Positions 1 to 8,679 of a DNA stretch of 64,000 bases are shown in pieces; the stretch's first letter is position 1, and every line of letters starts with the position of its first letter. This DNA is from Hahella chejuensis KCTC 2396 (GTDB lineage Bacteria > Pseudomonadota > Gammaproteobacteria > Pseudomonadales > Oleiphilaceae): assembly GCF_000012985.1 (NCBI RefSeq), contig NC_007645.1:5106581-5170580 (forward strand), read 5' to 3'. A program made the translations under genes and the position numbers. A model generated the notes under the pieces. It made no database searches. It had not been told where the DNA came from and saw only the letters and a program-made list of their open reading frames with translations.

Positions 1-752
1 GAGAATCCTCGCCACCATAGCCACAACAAACGCAGCGCCAACAACGTCAGCACCCATTTGAACAGTGATTTAAAACGCGCTTCGGGCAATTTACCGAGAA
101 TTTTTAAGCCAGCTTTAGTGCCTAGAAACCCGGCCAGCACCATTAAACCGAGCAAAGGAAGCCAAGGGGTGAAAACGAACCCCGCCATCCCGAACACCAT
201 AATTTTCAACAAATGTTGCGCCGTCATACAGCTGGAGAAGTTAGCGGTGTAGGTCCAGCGGTCAACGCCGCTACGTCCAAGCCAGGCCGACACGAGGGGA
301 CCGGTTGCGCCGACGATCATTGTGGCCAGCGTCGTCAATAAACCACCGCAGAACAGGCCTACTTTAGTTTTTCCCAATCCCAGTTCAGGAATGGGCCCCC
401 AGCACAGCCAGATGATGAATAGCGCCACCATCGGAGGAATCCAGGAGGGATCGACGCGTCCCAGTAACCAAGCGGCGGCGAGCGCCGCAATAAAAGCGCC
501 GCTTAAAAAGAATGCGATTGTACGCAGTTGAATGTGCTTACGGGTTAAGGCCGCCCGGCTGGCGTTGGAGCCCATTTGCACAATACCATGCAAAGGGATC
601 AGGGCTAACGGCGGCACAATATCCGCCATCACTGCGATCAGAAAGGCGCCGCCGCCAACACCAAGCGCGGCGGTCAGCATCGACCCCAGGAAACTGCTCC
701 CTAACAGCGTTGCGACTTCGAGCCAGGAAAGGCCCGCAAACCATTCCGTCAT
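1..752 (-). CDS. TauE/SafE family membrane permease (3' end off window)
   Basis: The reading frame opens with ATG at 752 and runs without a stop to the left edge, so the C-terminus is missing. The first residues, MTEWFAGLSWLEVATLLGSS, lead into a hydrophobic segment and the turn AALGVGGGAFLIAV, which is the hallmark of the TauE/SafE (DUF81) family. Later hydrophobic stretches and a second repeat (MIVGATGPLVSAWLGR) fit the family's two-fold repeat of 7-9 membrane segments. Members are inner-membrane transporters for small organosulfur anions or sulfite; the substrate here cannot be told. The start codon overlaps the rmuC stop by four bases (ATGA), so the gene is probably translationally coupled to rmuC. 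Confidence 0.85.
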   Translation of the reverse strand, partial: MTEWFAGLSWLEVATLLGSSFLGSMLTAALGVGGGAFLIAVMADIVPPLALIPLHGIVQMGSNASRAALTRKHIQLRTIAFFLSGAFIAALAAAWLLGRVDPSWIPPMVALFIIWLCWGPIPELGLGKTKVGLFCGGLLTTLATMIVGATGPLVSAWLGRSGVDRWTYTANFSSCMTAQHLLKIMVFGMAGFVFTPWLPLLGLMVLAGFLGTKAGLKILGKLPEARFKSLFKWVLTLLALRLLWLWWRGF

Positions 753-2272
753 AAACCGGCGCCGTCACCGAGTGAGAGAGACACCGTTCGGGAGTCGCCC
801 TCTTCTGACATTTGCGCCCGTTGCAGAGTTGACTCGCTCAGTTGTTTACCAGCGCGCGCGCCCAACTGCTTCAGCTTCTCCACTCGGGTAATCAAATTAC
901 CTCGCCCCGTGGCCAAACGCCCCATCGCGGTATCATAGGCGCCTTGCGTCTGCTGCAAGCGCTGGCCGACCTCCTCCAGATCCTGCACAAAATTAACGAA
1001 CTTGTCGTACAGATAGCCGGCCTGCCGGGCGATTTCCTGCGCATTTTGAGACTGATGCTCATAGCGCCAGATATTGTGAATGGTGCGCAAAGTAGCGAGT
1101 AACGTCGAAGGAGAAACGATCACCACATTCAGTTGAAACGCTTCGTTAAACAGGCTTTGGTCTCCCTGCACCGCAGCCGCAAAGGCCCCCTCAATAGGAA
1201 TAAACAACAGTACAAAGTCCAGTGAATTCAGCCCTAACGCGTCTTGATATCGTTTCCCGCTCAGCCCCTTTATATGCTGTCGCACCGACAACACATGCTG
1301 CTTCAGGTAATCAATCCGCGCGCTGTCGTCGCTGGCGTTATGATACTGCTCGTAGGCCACAAGACTGACTTTCGAGTCAACAACGACATTTTTGTTTTCT
1401 GGAAGGCGAATAATCACATCTGGTTGTATACGGCGCCCAGCTTCATTTCTTTGCGCGCTCTGCACCTCGTACTCGCGCCCCTTCACCAACCCCGAACGTT
1501 CCAGAATGCGCTCCAGTATGACTTCGCCCCAGGTTCCAGCGGCCTTGTTGTCGCCTTTCAGCGCATTGGTCAGCTTGATAGCGTCGTCACTGATACGCTC
1601 GTTCAGCGTCTGGAGCTTCTTAATTTCCGCAGACAACGAGAAACGCTGCTGCGCTTCCTTGTCGTAGACGTCCTCAACTTTCTTGCGAAAGTCATTCAGC
1701 TGCGTATTTAAGGGGTCGAGAATAGTCTTCAGATTATTCTGACTAAATTCGGACAGTTTCTGTGTACTACTTTCGAAGATGCGATTGGCGAGCAGTTGAA
1801 ACTCTTGCGTCAGCGCCTCACGCGAGGCTTCCAACAACTTCAGTTTCTCCTGGTGATGCAACTGTTCTTTTGCTGCGGCGGTTTTCAAAGACGCCAGCTC
1901 GCTCTGAGCAGCGCTGAGCGCCTGCGTTAACTCAGACAAGTTTGCGTCTTTGTCTTTGGCCGCCGCCTCCACTTGGACATAGCGCTCATGGATTGACTCC
2001 ATTCGCGCCCTCACGGCAGCGTTACTTTGCTGCAGCACGCCCACTTCCCGCTGCATAGACTCACATCGCTGCGTTTTCTCAGCGCACGCTTCCTGAAGGC
2101 GCGCCACTTCCTCCTCACGAGCCAGCAGCTTTTCGATTATCTGGGCGTTGCGCAGCTCAAGGTCTCTACGCTGGCGACGCTGCCTCATCATTCCTATTAG
2201 CGCCAGAAGCGCGACGGCAAGCCCTATCCCCCCCGCCGCCAGGTAGGGCCAATATAGTTGTAATAACGCCAT
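749..2272 (-). CDS. rmuC: DNA recombination protein RmuC
   Basis: This 507-residue protein starts with one membrane anchor (about residues 5-28, ending in a basic MRQRRQRR stretch). A long coiled coil follows to about residue 230. The conserved RmuC domain (about 240-450) contains DVIIRLPENKNVVVDSKVSL and FVLLFIPIEGAFAAAV, and is related to restriction-endonuclease-like folds. RmuC limits recombination at inverted repeats in E. coli, but its biochemical activity is not settled. The length is normal. It lies 11 nt downstream of uvrB and overlaps the permease behind it, so the three genes probably form one transcript. An RmuC beside a repair nuclease subunit fits a genome-maintenance role. Confidence 0.95.
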   Translation of the reverse strand: MALLQLYWPYLAAGGIGLAVALLALIGMMRQRRQRRDLELRNAQIIEKLLAREEEVARLQEACAEKTQRCESMQREVGVLQQSNAAVRARMESIHERYVQVEAAAKDKDANLSELTQALSAAQSELASLKTAAAKEQLHHQEKLKLLEASREALTQEFQLLANRIFESSTQKLSEFSQNNLKTILDPLNTQLNDFRKKVEDVYDKEAQQRFSLSAEIKKLQTLNERISDDAIKLTNALKGDNKAAGTWGEVILERILERSGLVKGREYEVQSAQRNEAGRRIQPDVIIRLPENKNVVVDSKVSLVAYEQYHNASDDSARIDYLKQHVLSVRQHIKGLSGKRYQDALGLNSLDFVLLFIPIEGAFAAAVQGDQSLFNEAFQLNVVIVSPSTLLATLRTIHNIWRYEHQSQNAQEIARQAGYLYDKFVNFVQDLEEVGQRLQQTQGAYDTAMGRLATGRGNLITRVEKLKQLGARAGKQLSESTLQRAQMSEEGDSRTVSLSLGDGAGL

Positions 2273-2283
2273 TACTTCTTCTT

Positions 2284-4296
2284 TTATTGCAGGCCTTTTT
2301 CTTTCAGTTCTTTTAATTGATCTCGCAACTGCGCCGCTTTTTCAAATTCCAGATTGCGGGCGGCTTCGTACATAGCGGTTTCCAGCTTCTGCAGCATCTT
2401 CGCGTATTCTTGCGGGGTTCTCGCTTCAGCTTCCACATTATAGGAAGAGGCCGTTTCCGCCACCCTGCGCTGCGAGGCGCCTTTCTTGGAGCCCGGCACT
2501 CGCGCACCTTCCATAATGTCGGCGACTTTTTTGTCCAGGCCGCGCGGAATGACGCCGTGTTCTTCGTTATAGCTGATCTGTTTATTACGCCGCCGCTCGG
2601 TTTCATCCATCGCTCGCTGCATGGAGCCGGTGATTTTATCCGCATACAGGATCGCTTTGCCGCGTACGTTCCGCGCCGCCCGGCCGATAGTCTGGATCAG
2701 TGAACGATCCGAACGCAGGAAACCTTCTTTGTCCGCGTCCAAAATGGCGACCAGGGAAACTTCCGGCATGTCCAAACCTTCACGCAGCAGGTTGATGCCC
2801 ACCAGTACGTCAAACTCGCCCAGACGCAAATCTCGAATGATTTCAACCCGCTCTACGGTCTCCACATCAGAGTGCAGGTAACGCACACGAACGCCTTTGT
2901 CCAACAGGAAGTCCGTCAGATCTTCCGCCATTCTCTTGGTCAAAGTGGTCACCAGCACCCGCTCGTTACGCTCCACCCGATCATGGATCTGCCCTAACAG
3001 ATCATCAACCTGAGTAGACGCCGGCAGCACCTCAATGTCCGGATCAACCAGACCTGTGGGACGCACCACCTGCTCCACTACTTGTCCTTGATGGTCCGCC
3101 TCGTAGTTTCCGGGCGTCGCCGACACAAAAATCATCTGTGGCGCCAGACGCTCCCACTCGTCAAAGCGTAAAGGACGATTATCCAACGCGGACGGCAATC
3201 GGAACCCGTAAGACACCAATGTTTCCTTACGGGAACGGTCCCCGCGATACATGGCGCCGATCTGTGGAATCGTTACGTGAGACTCGTCAATAAACAGCAG
3301 CGCATCAGAAGGCAGGTAGTCAAATAAAGTAGGCGGTGGTTCTCCCGCCTGACGACCAGAGAGATACCGAGAGTAATTCTCGATGCCGTTGCAATAGCCC
3401 AGCTCGTACATCATCTCCAGATCATATCTGGTGCGCTCTTCCAACCGCTGAGCCTCCAGCAATTTGCTGGAGCCGCGAAACTGCTGCAAACGCTCCTGCA
3501 GCTCCGTCTTTATCTGTTCCGTCGCATCCAGTATGACCTGACGCGGCGTGGCGTAGTGAGTTTTCGGATAGATCGTCGCCCGCGGTACGCGCCGGTAAAC
3601 CTCACCGGTTAAAGGATCAAACCAGGACAGCGATTCGATTTCGTCGTCAAACAGCTCGATGCGCAGCGCATCTGACTCAGATTCCGCAGGAAATACATCA
3701 ATAACGTCGCCTCTCACCCGGTAGTTAGCACGGTGTAACTCCAAGTCATTACGGGTGTATTGCAATTCAGCCAAACGGCGCAGCAGAGAACGCTGATCAA
3801 CCTTGTCGCCCCGATCCAGATGCAACATCATCTTTTTGTAGGACTGCGGATCGCCCAAACCATAGATCGCAGAGACAGTGGCGACGATCACCACATCTTT
3901 ACGCTCCATCAGCGCTTTGGTCGCCGACAGACGCATTTGCTCAATGTGGTCGTTAATGGAGGAATCTTTTTCGATATAGGTGTCGGAAGACGGTACATAG
4001 GCTTCCGGCTGATAGTAATCGTAGTAGGAAACAAAGTATTCCACTGCGTTATCAGGGAAAAACTCTTTGAACTCTCCGTACAGCTGCGCCGCCAGGGTTT
4101 TGTTGTGAGCCATCACCATAGCGGGGCGCTGCATTTCCGCAATCACGTTGGCCATGGTGAACGTTTTCCCTGAACCGGTAACCCCCAGCAATGTCTGATG
4201 CAGCAGGCCGTCGCGCAGTCCATCCACTAACCCGGCGATGGCGCCAGGCTGATCGCCCGCCGGTTGATAATTCGCTTTAAGCTGAAACTTTTGCAT
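2284..4296 (-). CDS. uvrB: UvrABC excinuclease subunit B
   Basis: UvrB is the damage-verifying helicase-like subunit of nucleotide excision repair, loading on DNA with UvrA and recruiting UvrC. The 670-residue length is typical. Seen in order: Walker [10 protein letters not shown] near residue 40; the beta-hairpin region [21 protein letters not shown]; the DEAD-like box [13 protein letters not shown] near 340; helicase motifs including QTIGRAARN near 540; and a C-terminal UVR domain (about 630-665) that contacts UvrC. The start ATG at 4296 matches the family N-terminus ([17 protein letters not shown]). The 133-bp gap to the divergent aminotransferase must hold both promoters. I see no convincing LexA box there. 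Confidence 0.98.
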   Translation of the reverse strand: MQKFQLKANYQPAGDQPGAIAGLVDGLRDGLLHQTLLGVTGSGKTFTMANVIAEMQRPAMVMAHNKTLAAQLYGEFKEFFPDNAVEYFVSYYDYYQPEAYVPSSDTYIEKDSSINDHIEQMRLSATKALMERKDVVIVATVSAIYGLGDPQSYKKMMLHLDRGDKVDQRSLLRRLAELQYTRNDLELHRANYRVRGDVIDVFPAESESDALRIELFDDEIESLSWFDPLTGEVYRRVPRATIYPKTHYATPRQVILDATEQIKTELQERLQQFRGSSKLLEAQRLEERTRYDLEMMYELGYCNGIENYSRYLSGRQAGEPPPTLFDYLPSDALLFIDESHVTIPQIGAMYRGDRSRKETLVSYGFRLPSALDNRPLRFDEWERLAPQMIFVSATPGNYEADHQGQVVEQVVRPTGLVDPDIEVLPASTQVDDLLGQIHDRVERNERVLVTTLTKRMAEDLTDFLLDKGVRVRYLHSDVETVERVEIIRDLRLGEFDVLVGINLLREGLDMPEVSLVAILDADKEGFLRSDRSLIQTIGRAARNVRGKAILYADKITGSMQRAMDETERRRNKQISYNEEHGVIPRGLDKKVADIMEGARVPGSKKGASQRRVAETASSYNVEAEARTPQEYAKMLQKLETAMYEAARNLEFEKAAQLRDQLKELKEKGLQ

Positions 4297-4415
4297 TACT
4301 CACTTACGTATGAATCGACGACATTGTAGAATTATACCGTTTGGCCATTGATTGGGCGCGCCGTTCGCCTTCATTCAAGCCATTGGCCAACTTACCAAGC
4401 TTAACCACCAAAATC

Positions 4416-4420
4416 GAGGA
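4416..4420 (+). promoter_or_regulatory. Ribosome binding site deciding a TTG start
   Basis: GAGGA ends nine bases before TTG at 4430. No comparable Shine-Dalgarno sequence precedes the in-frame ATG at 4352. This favours the TTG as the translation start of the aminotransferase. Confidence 0.7.
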
Positions 4421-4429
4421 ATTACTCCG

Positions 4430-5614
4430 TTGGAAATCGATCTCTCACGCCGTGTTCAAGCAATCAAACCCTCTCCCACTCTGGCTGTCACCAACCGCGC
4501 GGCGGAACTTAAAGCCGCCGGGAAAGATATTATTGGTTTAGGCGCCGGAGAACCTGATTTTGACACCCCCCAGCATATCAAGGACGCAGCTATCGCCGCG
4601 ATTAACGCAGGCCAGACCAAATATACCGCAGTCGATGGAACCCCTGCACTAAAGAACGCGATTATCAGCAAATTCCAACGCGATAATAATCTGAATTACG
4701 AAGCCAACCAGATTCTGGTCTCCAGCGGGGGCAAGCAAAGCTTTTTCAATCTGGCGTTGGCGCTGCTGAACGAAGGCGATGAGGTTATTATCCCTGCGCC
4801 TTATTGGGTGTCCTATCCTGATATGGTGATCGTCGCTGACGGCAAACCCGTCATCATTGAAACCAGCGAAGCGACGCGCTTTAAAATCACCGCAGAGCAA
4901 CTAGACGCCGCTATCACCAGCAAAACCAAGCTGGTTGTATTGAACAGCCCGTCTAACCCAACCGGTATGGCGTACAGTAAAGATGAGCTGGCTGCGCTGG
5001 GCGAGGTGCTGCGCAAGCATCCCTCTGTGATGGTGGCGACTGACGACATGTACGAGCATACGCTGTGGACTGGCGAGGACTTCGTCAATATCTTGAGTGT
5101 TTGCCCAGACCTTTATGATCGCACTTTTGTTCTGAATGGCGTTTCCAAAGCTTATTCCATGACTGGCTGGCGCATCGGTTACGCGGCAGGGCCCGCCAAG
5201 GCGATTGCGGCCATGAAAAAAGTGCAGTCGCAAAGCACGTCTAATCCCTGCTCCGTCTCCCAAGCCGCTGCAGTCGCCGCGCTGAACGGCCCACAGGAAT
5301 GCATTGGAGAAATGGTAAAAGAGTTCAAGAAACGCCATGATTTTGTCGTTAAAGCGTTTAACGACATGCCCGGCGTAACCTGCCTGCCCGTAGATGGAAC
5401 CTTTTACGCATTCCCAGGGTTCCAAGGCGTGATCGACCGCATGGAAAACATCTACAACGACCTGGACCTGGCGGAATACCTGCTGACGGAAGCGGGCGTC
5501 GCCCTGGTTCCCGGCTCAGCTTTTGGCGCGCCCGGGCATTTGCGCATCTCCTTCGCCACCAGCATGCAGAATCTGGAACAAGCCATGGAGCGCATCGCGA
5601 AAGCGATCAAATAA
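4430..5614 (+). CDS. Aspartate/aromatic aminotransferase, class I (TTG start)
   Basis: This PLP-dependent aminotransferase interconverts aspartate and 2-oxoglutarate with oxaloacetate and glutamate. Motifs seen are LGAGEPDFDTPQHI near the N-terminus, VLNSPSNPTG, the PLP-lysine region VLNGVSKAYSMTGWRIGY, and a C-terminal arginine motif HLRISFATS. An ATG 78 bases upstream (4352) would add 26 residues without family resemblance. I prefer TTG at 4430 because GAGGA at 4416-4420 sits nine bases before it and the protein then starts LEIDLSRRVQAIKPSPT, giving 394 residues, the usual size. It is followed by a strong terminator. The sequence fits the alpha/gamma-I aspartate aminotransferase type better than E. 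coli AspC; specificity is inferred. Confidence 0.93.
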   Translation: MEIDLSRRVQAIKPSPTLAVTNRAAELKAAGKDIIGLGAGEPDFDTPQHIKDAAIAAINAGQTKYTAVDGTPALKNAIISKFQRDNNLNYEANQILVSSGGKQSFFNLALALLNEGDEVIIPAPYWVSYPDMVIVADGKPVIIETSEATRFKITAEQLDAAITSKTKLVVLNSPSNPTGMAYSKDELAALGEVLRKHPSVMVATDDMYEHTLWTGEDFVNILSVCPDLYDRTFVLNGVSKAYSMTGWRIGYAAGPAKAIAAMKKVQSQSTSNPCSVSQAAAVAALNGPQECIGEMVKEFKKRHDFVVKAFNDMPGVTCLPVDGTFYAFPGFQGVIDRMENIYNDLDLAEYLLTEAGVALVPGSAFGAPGHLRISFATSMQNLEQAMERIAKAIK

Positions 5615-5641
5615 ACGCTTAAGGCAGTCTTCAAAAGCGTT

Positions 5642-5669
5642 AAAAAGCCCGCGGTTCAGCGGGCTTTTT
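5642..5669 (+). terminator. Rho-independent terminator after the aminotransferase
   Basis: An 11-bp perfect stem (AAAAAGCCCGC with GCGGGCTTTTT) closes a 6-nt loop 28 bases after the stop codon and ends in a T run. It separates the aminotransferase from the tRNA promoter. Confidence 0.93.
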
Positions 5670-5708
5670 ATTTGCTGAAAACACTAAAGAAAAACCACTT
5701 CCGAAGTG

Positions 5709-5737
5709 TTGACCTTTAAATTAAAGGTCATTATTAT
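5709..5737 (+). promoter_or_regulatory. Sigma70 promoter of tRNA-Asn with embedded palindrome
   Basis: TTGACC (5709-5714) and TATTAT (5732-5737) are spaced by 17 bp, a near-consensus sigma70 promoter ending 21 bases before the tRNA. The spacer is almost wholly occupied by a perfect inverted repeat, TGACCTTTAA-A-TTAAAGGTCA (5710-5730), which could be an operator. Confidence 0.75.
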
Positions 5738-5758
5738 ACGCGCCACTAACGGTTTCAT

Positions 5759-5834
5759 TCCCTGATAGCTCAGTTGGTAGAGCAAATGACTGTTAATCAT
5801 TGGGTCGCTGGTTCGAGTCCAGCTCGGGGAGCCA
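5759..5834 (+). tRNA. tRNA-Asn (anticodon GTT)
   Basis: This 76-nt sequence folds as a standard cloverleaf. The acceptor stem TCCCTGA pairs with TCGGGGA (one T-G pair). The D stem is GCTC/GAGC, and the anticodon stem AATGA/TCATT encloses the loop CTGTTAA, giving anticodon GTT. The variable loop is GGGTC and the T arm is GCTGG-TTCGAGT-CCAGC. CCA is encoded (5832-5834). It has its own promoter upstream and terminator downstream, so it appears to be a single-gene transcription unit. Confidence 0.98.
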
Positions 5835-5839
5835 AATTT

Positions 5840-5866
5840 AAAAAGGCTGGTTTTACCAGCCTTTTT
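5840..5866 (+). terminator. Rho-independent terminator after tRNA-Asn
   Basis: AAAAAGGCTGG (5840-5850) pairs with CCAGCCTTTTT (5856-5866) across a 5-nt loop, ending in a T run only a few bases past the tRNA CCA end. Confidence 0.93.
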
Positions 5867-5952
5867 TATTGCCTGAATTAAGCCCTCTTTTTATACACAC
5901 CATCGGTCGACGAGAAGAATACCTCCTCGCCCACCAACAAACAACCTCACAA

Positions 5953-6669
5953 TCAGACCGACTCAACCTCTTTGACGATTTGCTGCAATGCATCGAGAGG
6001 ATTTAACGCCCGGGTAATAGGCCTTCCCACGACCAAATATGAGCTCCCATCAGTAATCGCCTGAGCTGGAGTAACAATTCGCGTCTGATCATCCGCCGCT
6101 GCCGCCGCAGGCCTGATGCCAGGCGTCACCAAACAAAACTCCTCACCGTGCGCACGGCGCAACAATGGAGCCTCCTGCGCAGAACAAACTACGCCATCCA
6201 TTCCACTACTTTGCGCCAAGACCGCAAGCCTGCCAACCATCTCTTGGGCTGAGCAGGGAAACCCTATCTCGACGATCTCCTCATCACTCAAGCTGGTTAG
6301 CATCGTAACAGCAATCAGCAACGGCGCATGCGACTCTTGCTCCAACACCTCACGACACGCCTCCATCATTCTTCTACCACCGGACGCATGCACATTCACC
6401 ATCCATACCCCCAAACCAGCCGCCGCTTTCACCGCCTGCGCCGTCGTATTGGGAATATCATGAAACTTAAGGTCTAAAAATACCTCAAAACCGCGCGCCT
6501 GCAACTGCTCAACTATAGCGGGCCCAAATGTTGTAAACAGCTCTTTGCCAACCTTAAGCCGACATAAACCTGGATCAAGTTTGGCGACAAACTCATCAAG
6601 CTGCTTTCTATCAGAAAAGTCCAAAGCCACTACGACTCTTGGCCCACCAACCATCGTCTCACCTTTCAC
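5953..6669 (-). CDS. pyrF: Orotidine 5'-phosphate decarboxylase
   Basis: PyrF converts orotidine monophosphate to UMP, the last step of de novo pyrimidine synthesis. The protein has 238 residues. The catalytic D-K-x-x-D array is seen in FLDLKFHDIPNTTAQAV, with an upstream lysine in LKVGKELFTTFG and the phosphate-binding end LVVGRPITRALNP. The first ATG gives MKGETMVGGPRVVVALDFS; the second ATG (6654) is a possible alternative start and would trim five residues. It follows lapB by 43 bp. Linkage lapA-lapB-pyrF is common in gammaproteobacteria, so this is the end of that operon. Confidence 0.97.
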   Translation of the reverse strand: MKGETMVGGPRVVVALDFSDRKQLDEFVAKLDPGLCRLKVGKELFTTFGPAIVEQLQARGFEVFLDLKFHDIPNTTAQAVKAAAGLGVWMVNVHASGGRRMMEACREVLEQESHAPLLIAVTMLTSLSDEEIVEIGFPCSAQEMVGRLAVLAQSSGMDGVVCSAQEAPLLRRAHGEEFCLVTPGIRPAAAAADDQTRIVTPAQAITDGSSYLVVGRPITRALNPLDALQQIVKEVESV

Positions 6670-6712
6670 TCATATCACCTATTACCATTATCCAGCCAGT
6701 AGCCATACAGAC

Positions 6713-7873
6713 TTACACCCAAGGCAACGGCTTCACCACACCCCACTTTTTGCAACTGGGGCACTGCCAGTGCAAATGACGCCCCGAAAAGCCGCAACTT
6801 TCACATAAATAAGAGTGATTCTTTTCAAGAAGCGCCTCCAGCACTCCTTTCACAATCATAATCCAACGTTTGGGCTCAGGGTCCGCATAAGGCCCCAACA
6901 ACACCAGCAACGCCTTCACTCCACCAAGCGTGGGATGAGCATTCAATTGCTGCAAAAGAAATTCTATCGCTTCCTCGGTATTCTCATTTTCATTAAGCGC
7001 GCCAGACAACGCGATCATTACTTTTGCTGACGGCTGCAGTTCCCACATTCTTTGGAGTATTTTCAGCAGTCGCTCCCGCTCGTTGAGCTTTTCGCATATC
7101 TCTCTCACCAACCCAACCACTTCCGAGAGAAACACCGGATTCTGCTGCTCAATACGCTTCAGTTCCGCCAACGCCTCAGGATACTGCTCCGTAGCGACAC
7201 ACACCTGAGCCACCTGAATACTCGCCCGAGCACAAAACTTGTCATACGTTAGCGCTTCTCGAAGATGACGCGTCGCATCCGAATATTCCTTGCGTCGCAT
7301 GCTGCGCTCAGCCATCTCACAACAGTATTGAGCCAGCCGTATTTGCACCTCTCGATCACGCTTCACGTCCAGCGTCAAGGCGCGCTCACGGGCAACCCCC
7401 CACTCCTTTTCGTGCTCGTATATCTCGAGAAGGCACTCAGTACTGAGCTTACGCCACTGCCGGGACGCCGTCAGCTCAATAAAGAGAGCTTCCGCCCTGT
7501 CGTACAGGCCGACAAACATATAGTCCTGCGCCAACTCATAGGTGAGCTGCTCACCGTGTTTGATTCTCGCATCTGGATGCGAAAGAAGATTCTGATGGAT
7601 CGCCGTCGCTTTTTCGATTTCGCCTTTGCGACGAAAGAAGTTGGCGATTGAAAGATGAAGCTGGACCGTGTGCTGATTTATTTCCAGCTCCTGAACAAAA
7701 GAGTCCAGAGTCGGCGCATCATACGCTTCAAAAAGATACTGCAAGGACTTTGGATATTCGCCGCCCCGCTTGATGGCTCTGGCAGTCTGGCCAACTCGCC
7801 CCTGAATGAAACAAATCAGCCAACCGATGCCTATTGCGACGGCAATTAACAACAATTGGCCAAGATATTCCAT
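6713..7873 (-). CDS. lapB: Lipopolysaccharide assembly protein B
   Basis: LapB (YciM) adapts the LpxC deacetylase for FtsH proteolysis and so limits LPS synthesis. The 386-residue protein begins with a membrane anchor (about residues 5-23, LLLIAVAIGIGWLICFIQG). TPR helices cover about 45-340. It ends in a rubredoxin-type metal site, CESCGF and CPSCKKWG, with CxxC pairs near residues 357 and 373. This order is the LapB signature. It lies six bases after lapA, with which it acts in the inner membrane, and ahead of pyrF. Confidence 0.97.
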   Translation of the reverse strand: MEYLGQLLLIAVAIGIGWLICFIQGRVGQTARAIKRGGEYPKSLQYLFEAYDAPTLDSFVQELEINQHTVQLHLSIANFFRRKGEIEKATAIHQNLLSHPDARIKHGEQLTYELAQDYMFVGLYDRAEALFIELTASRQWRKLSTECLLEIYEHEKEWGVARERALTLDVKRDREVQIRLAQYCCEMAERSMRRKEYSDATRHLREALTYDKFCARASIQVAQVCVATEQYPEALAELKRIEQQNPVFLSEVVGLVREICEKLNERERLLKILQRMWELQPSAKVMIALSGALNENENTEEAIEFLLQQLNAHPTLGGVKALLVLLGPYADPEPKRWIMIVKGVLEALLEKNHSYLCESCGFSGRHLHWQCPSCKKWGVVKPLPWV

Positions 7874-7879
7874 AAGCCC

Positions 7880-8164
7880 TTATGATTTGCTGGCGACAAC
7901 CTGCGTAGATGACTTTACGGAGCGATCACGCCCTTTTTTACCGAATATTTTCAACTTTAGAACGGTCAAGCTGGTTACAGCCATTCCCATTAGAAACCCA
8001 ACAGCAAACGCCAATCCAATCAGAATTGAAACATTCACTGGCCCCGTATGGTAGAACAAGAGGTCTAACTCTAGCTTGGAATTGTTAAGCAATACAAACA
8101 CTACACCAACAACCACCATCAGGAAGATAAGGCATAGCAAAAAGATTTTTTTAAGCTTGGACAT
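7880..8164 (-). CDS. lapA: Lipopolysaccharide assembly protein A domain protein
   Basis: This small 94-residue inner-membrane protein has two hydrophobic segments, residues about 7-29 (IFLLCLIFLMVVVGVVFVLL) and about 43-68 (NVSILIGLAFAVGFLMGMAV), and a basic cytoplasmic tail. It matches the LapA (YciS, DUF1049) family and sits six bases before lapB, the canonical pairing. LapA supports LapB function in balancing LPS and phospholipid synthesis. The start is ATG at 8164. Confidence 0.93.
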   Translation of the reverse strand: MSKLKKIFLLCLIFLMVVVGVVFVLLNNSKLELDLLFYHTGPVNVSILIGLAFAVGFLMGMAVTSLTVLKLKIFGKKGRDRSVKSSTQVVASKS

Positions 8165-8274
8165 TAGCGCACCCGAACCGGTCTAATTGGGTGCACTATC
8201 TTACCATACCTGGATTTGATGTCAGGCATAGAAAAACGTGCACTTACAATTAATTAGCGGTTTGACGCCGGCTA

Positions 8275-8571
8275 TCAATATCCGGCTTTGAGACTTGCGT
8301 TAACCTCATCTCTCAATTCCTTACCAGGCTTGAAGTGCGGCACATACTTCGCAGGAAGATGAACAGTCTCACCTGTTTTGGGATTTCGCCCTACCCGTGG
8401 AGCGCGATAGTGGAGACTGAAACTGCCGAATCCCCGTATTTCTATACGCTGCCCCTGGGACAGAGATTGTGACATGTACTCTATGATCGTTTTAACCGCG
8501 AGCTCAACGTCTTTTATCGAAAGTTGTGGTTGTTTTTGCGCAATAATCTCGACTAACTCTGATTTGGTCAT
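8275..8571 (-). CDS. ihfB: Integration host factor beta subunit
   Basis: IhfB pairs with IhfA to form a sequence-specific DNA-bending protein used in recombination, replication and transcription. The 98-residue protein has the HU/IHF fold. The arm motif is [20 protein letters not shown], with the intercalating proline in RNPKTG, and [14 protein letters not shown] precedes it. The start [10 protein letters not shown] is the normal IhfB start. The gene lies between the rpsA terminator and lapA, the conserved rpsA-ihfB-lapAB order. The terminator suggests it has its own promoter in 8572-8630. Confidence 0.97.
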   Translation of the reverse strand: MTKSELVEIIAQKQPQLSIKDVELAVKTIIEYMSQSLSQGQRIEIRGFGSFSLHYRAPRVGRNPKTGETVHLPAKYVPHFKPGKELRDEVNASLKAGY

Positions 8572-8630
8572 AGAAGCTTCCTTATCGTAGCTTTCGTCAG
8601 AAGTTTAGTTAAAGATTTAAAAAAACACAA

Positions 8631-8657
8631 AAAAAACGGGCATATAGCCCGTTTTTT
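8631..8657 (-). terminator. Rho-independent terminator after rpsA
   Basis: On the minus strand the stem AAAAAACGGGC pairs with GCCCGTTTTTT across a 5-nt loop, 22 bases past the rpsA stop, ending in a long T run. The mirrored A run makes it potentially bidirectional, but only minus-strand genes flank it. Confidence 0.9.
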
Positions 8658-8679
8658 TAGAGAATATATCTAAGAGATA

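Noticed and set aside
4297-4429. A LexA box in front of uvrB
   Set aside because: No CTGT-N8-ACAG pattern is present in the gap.
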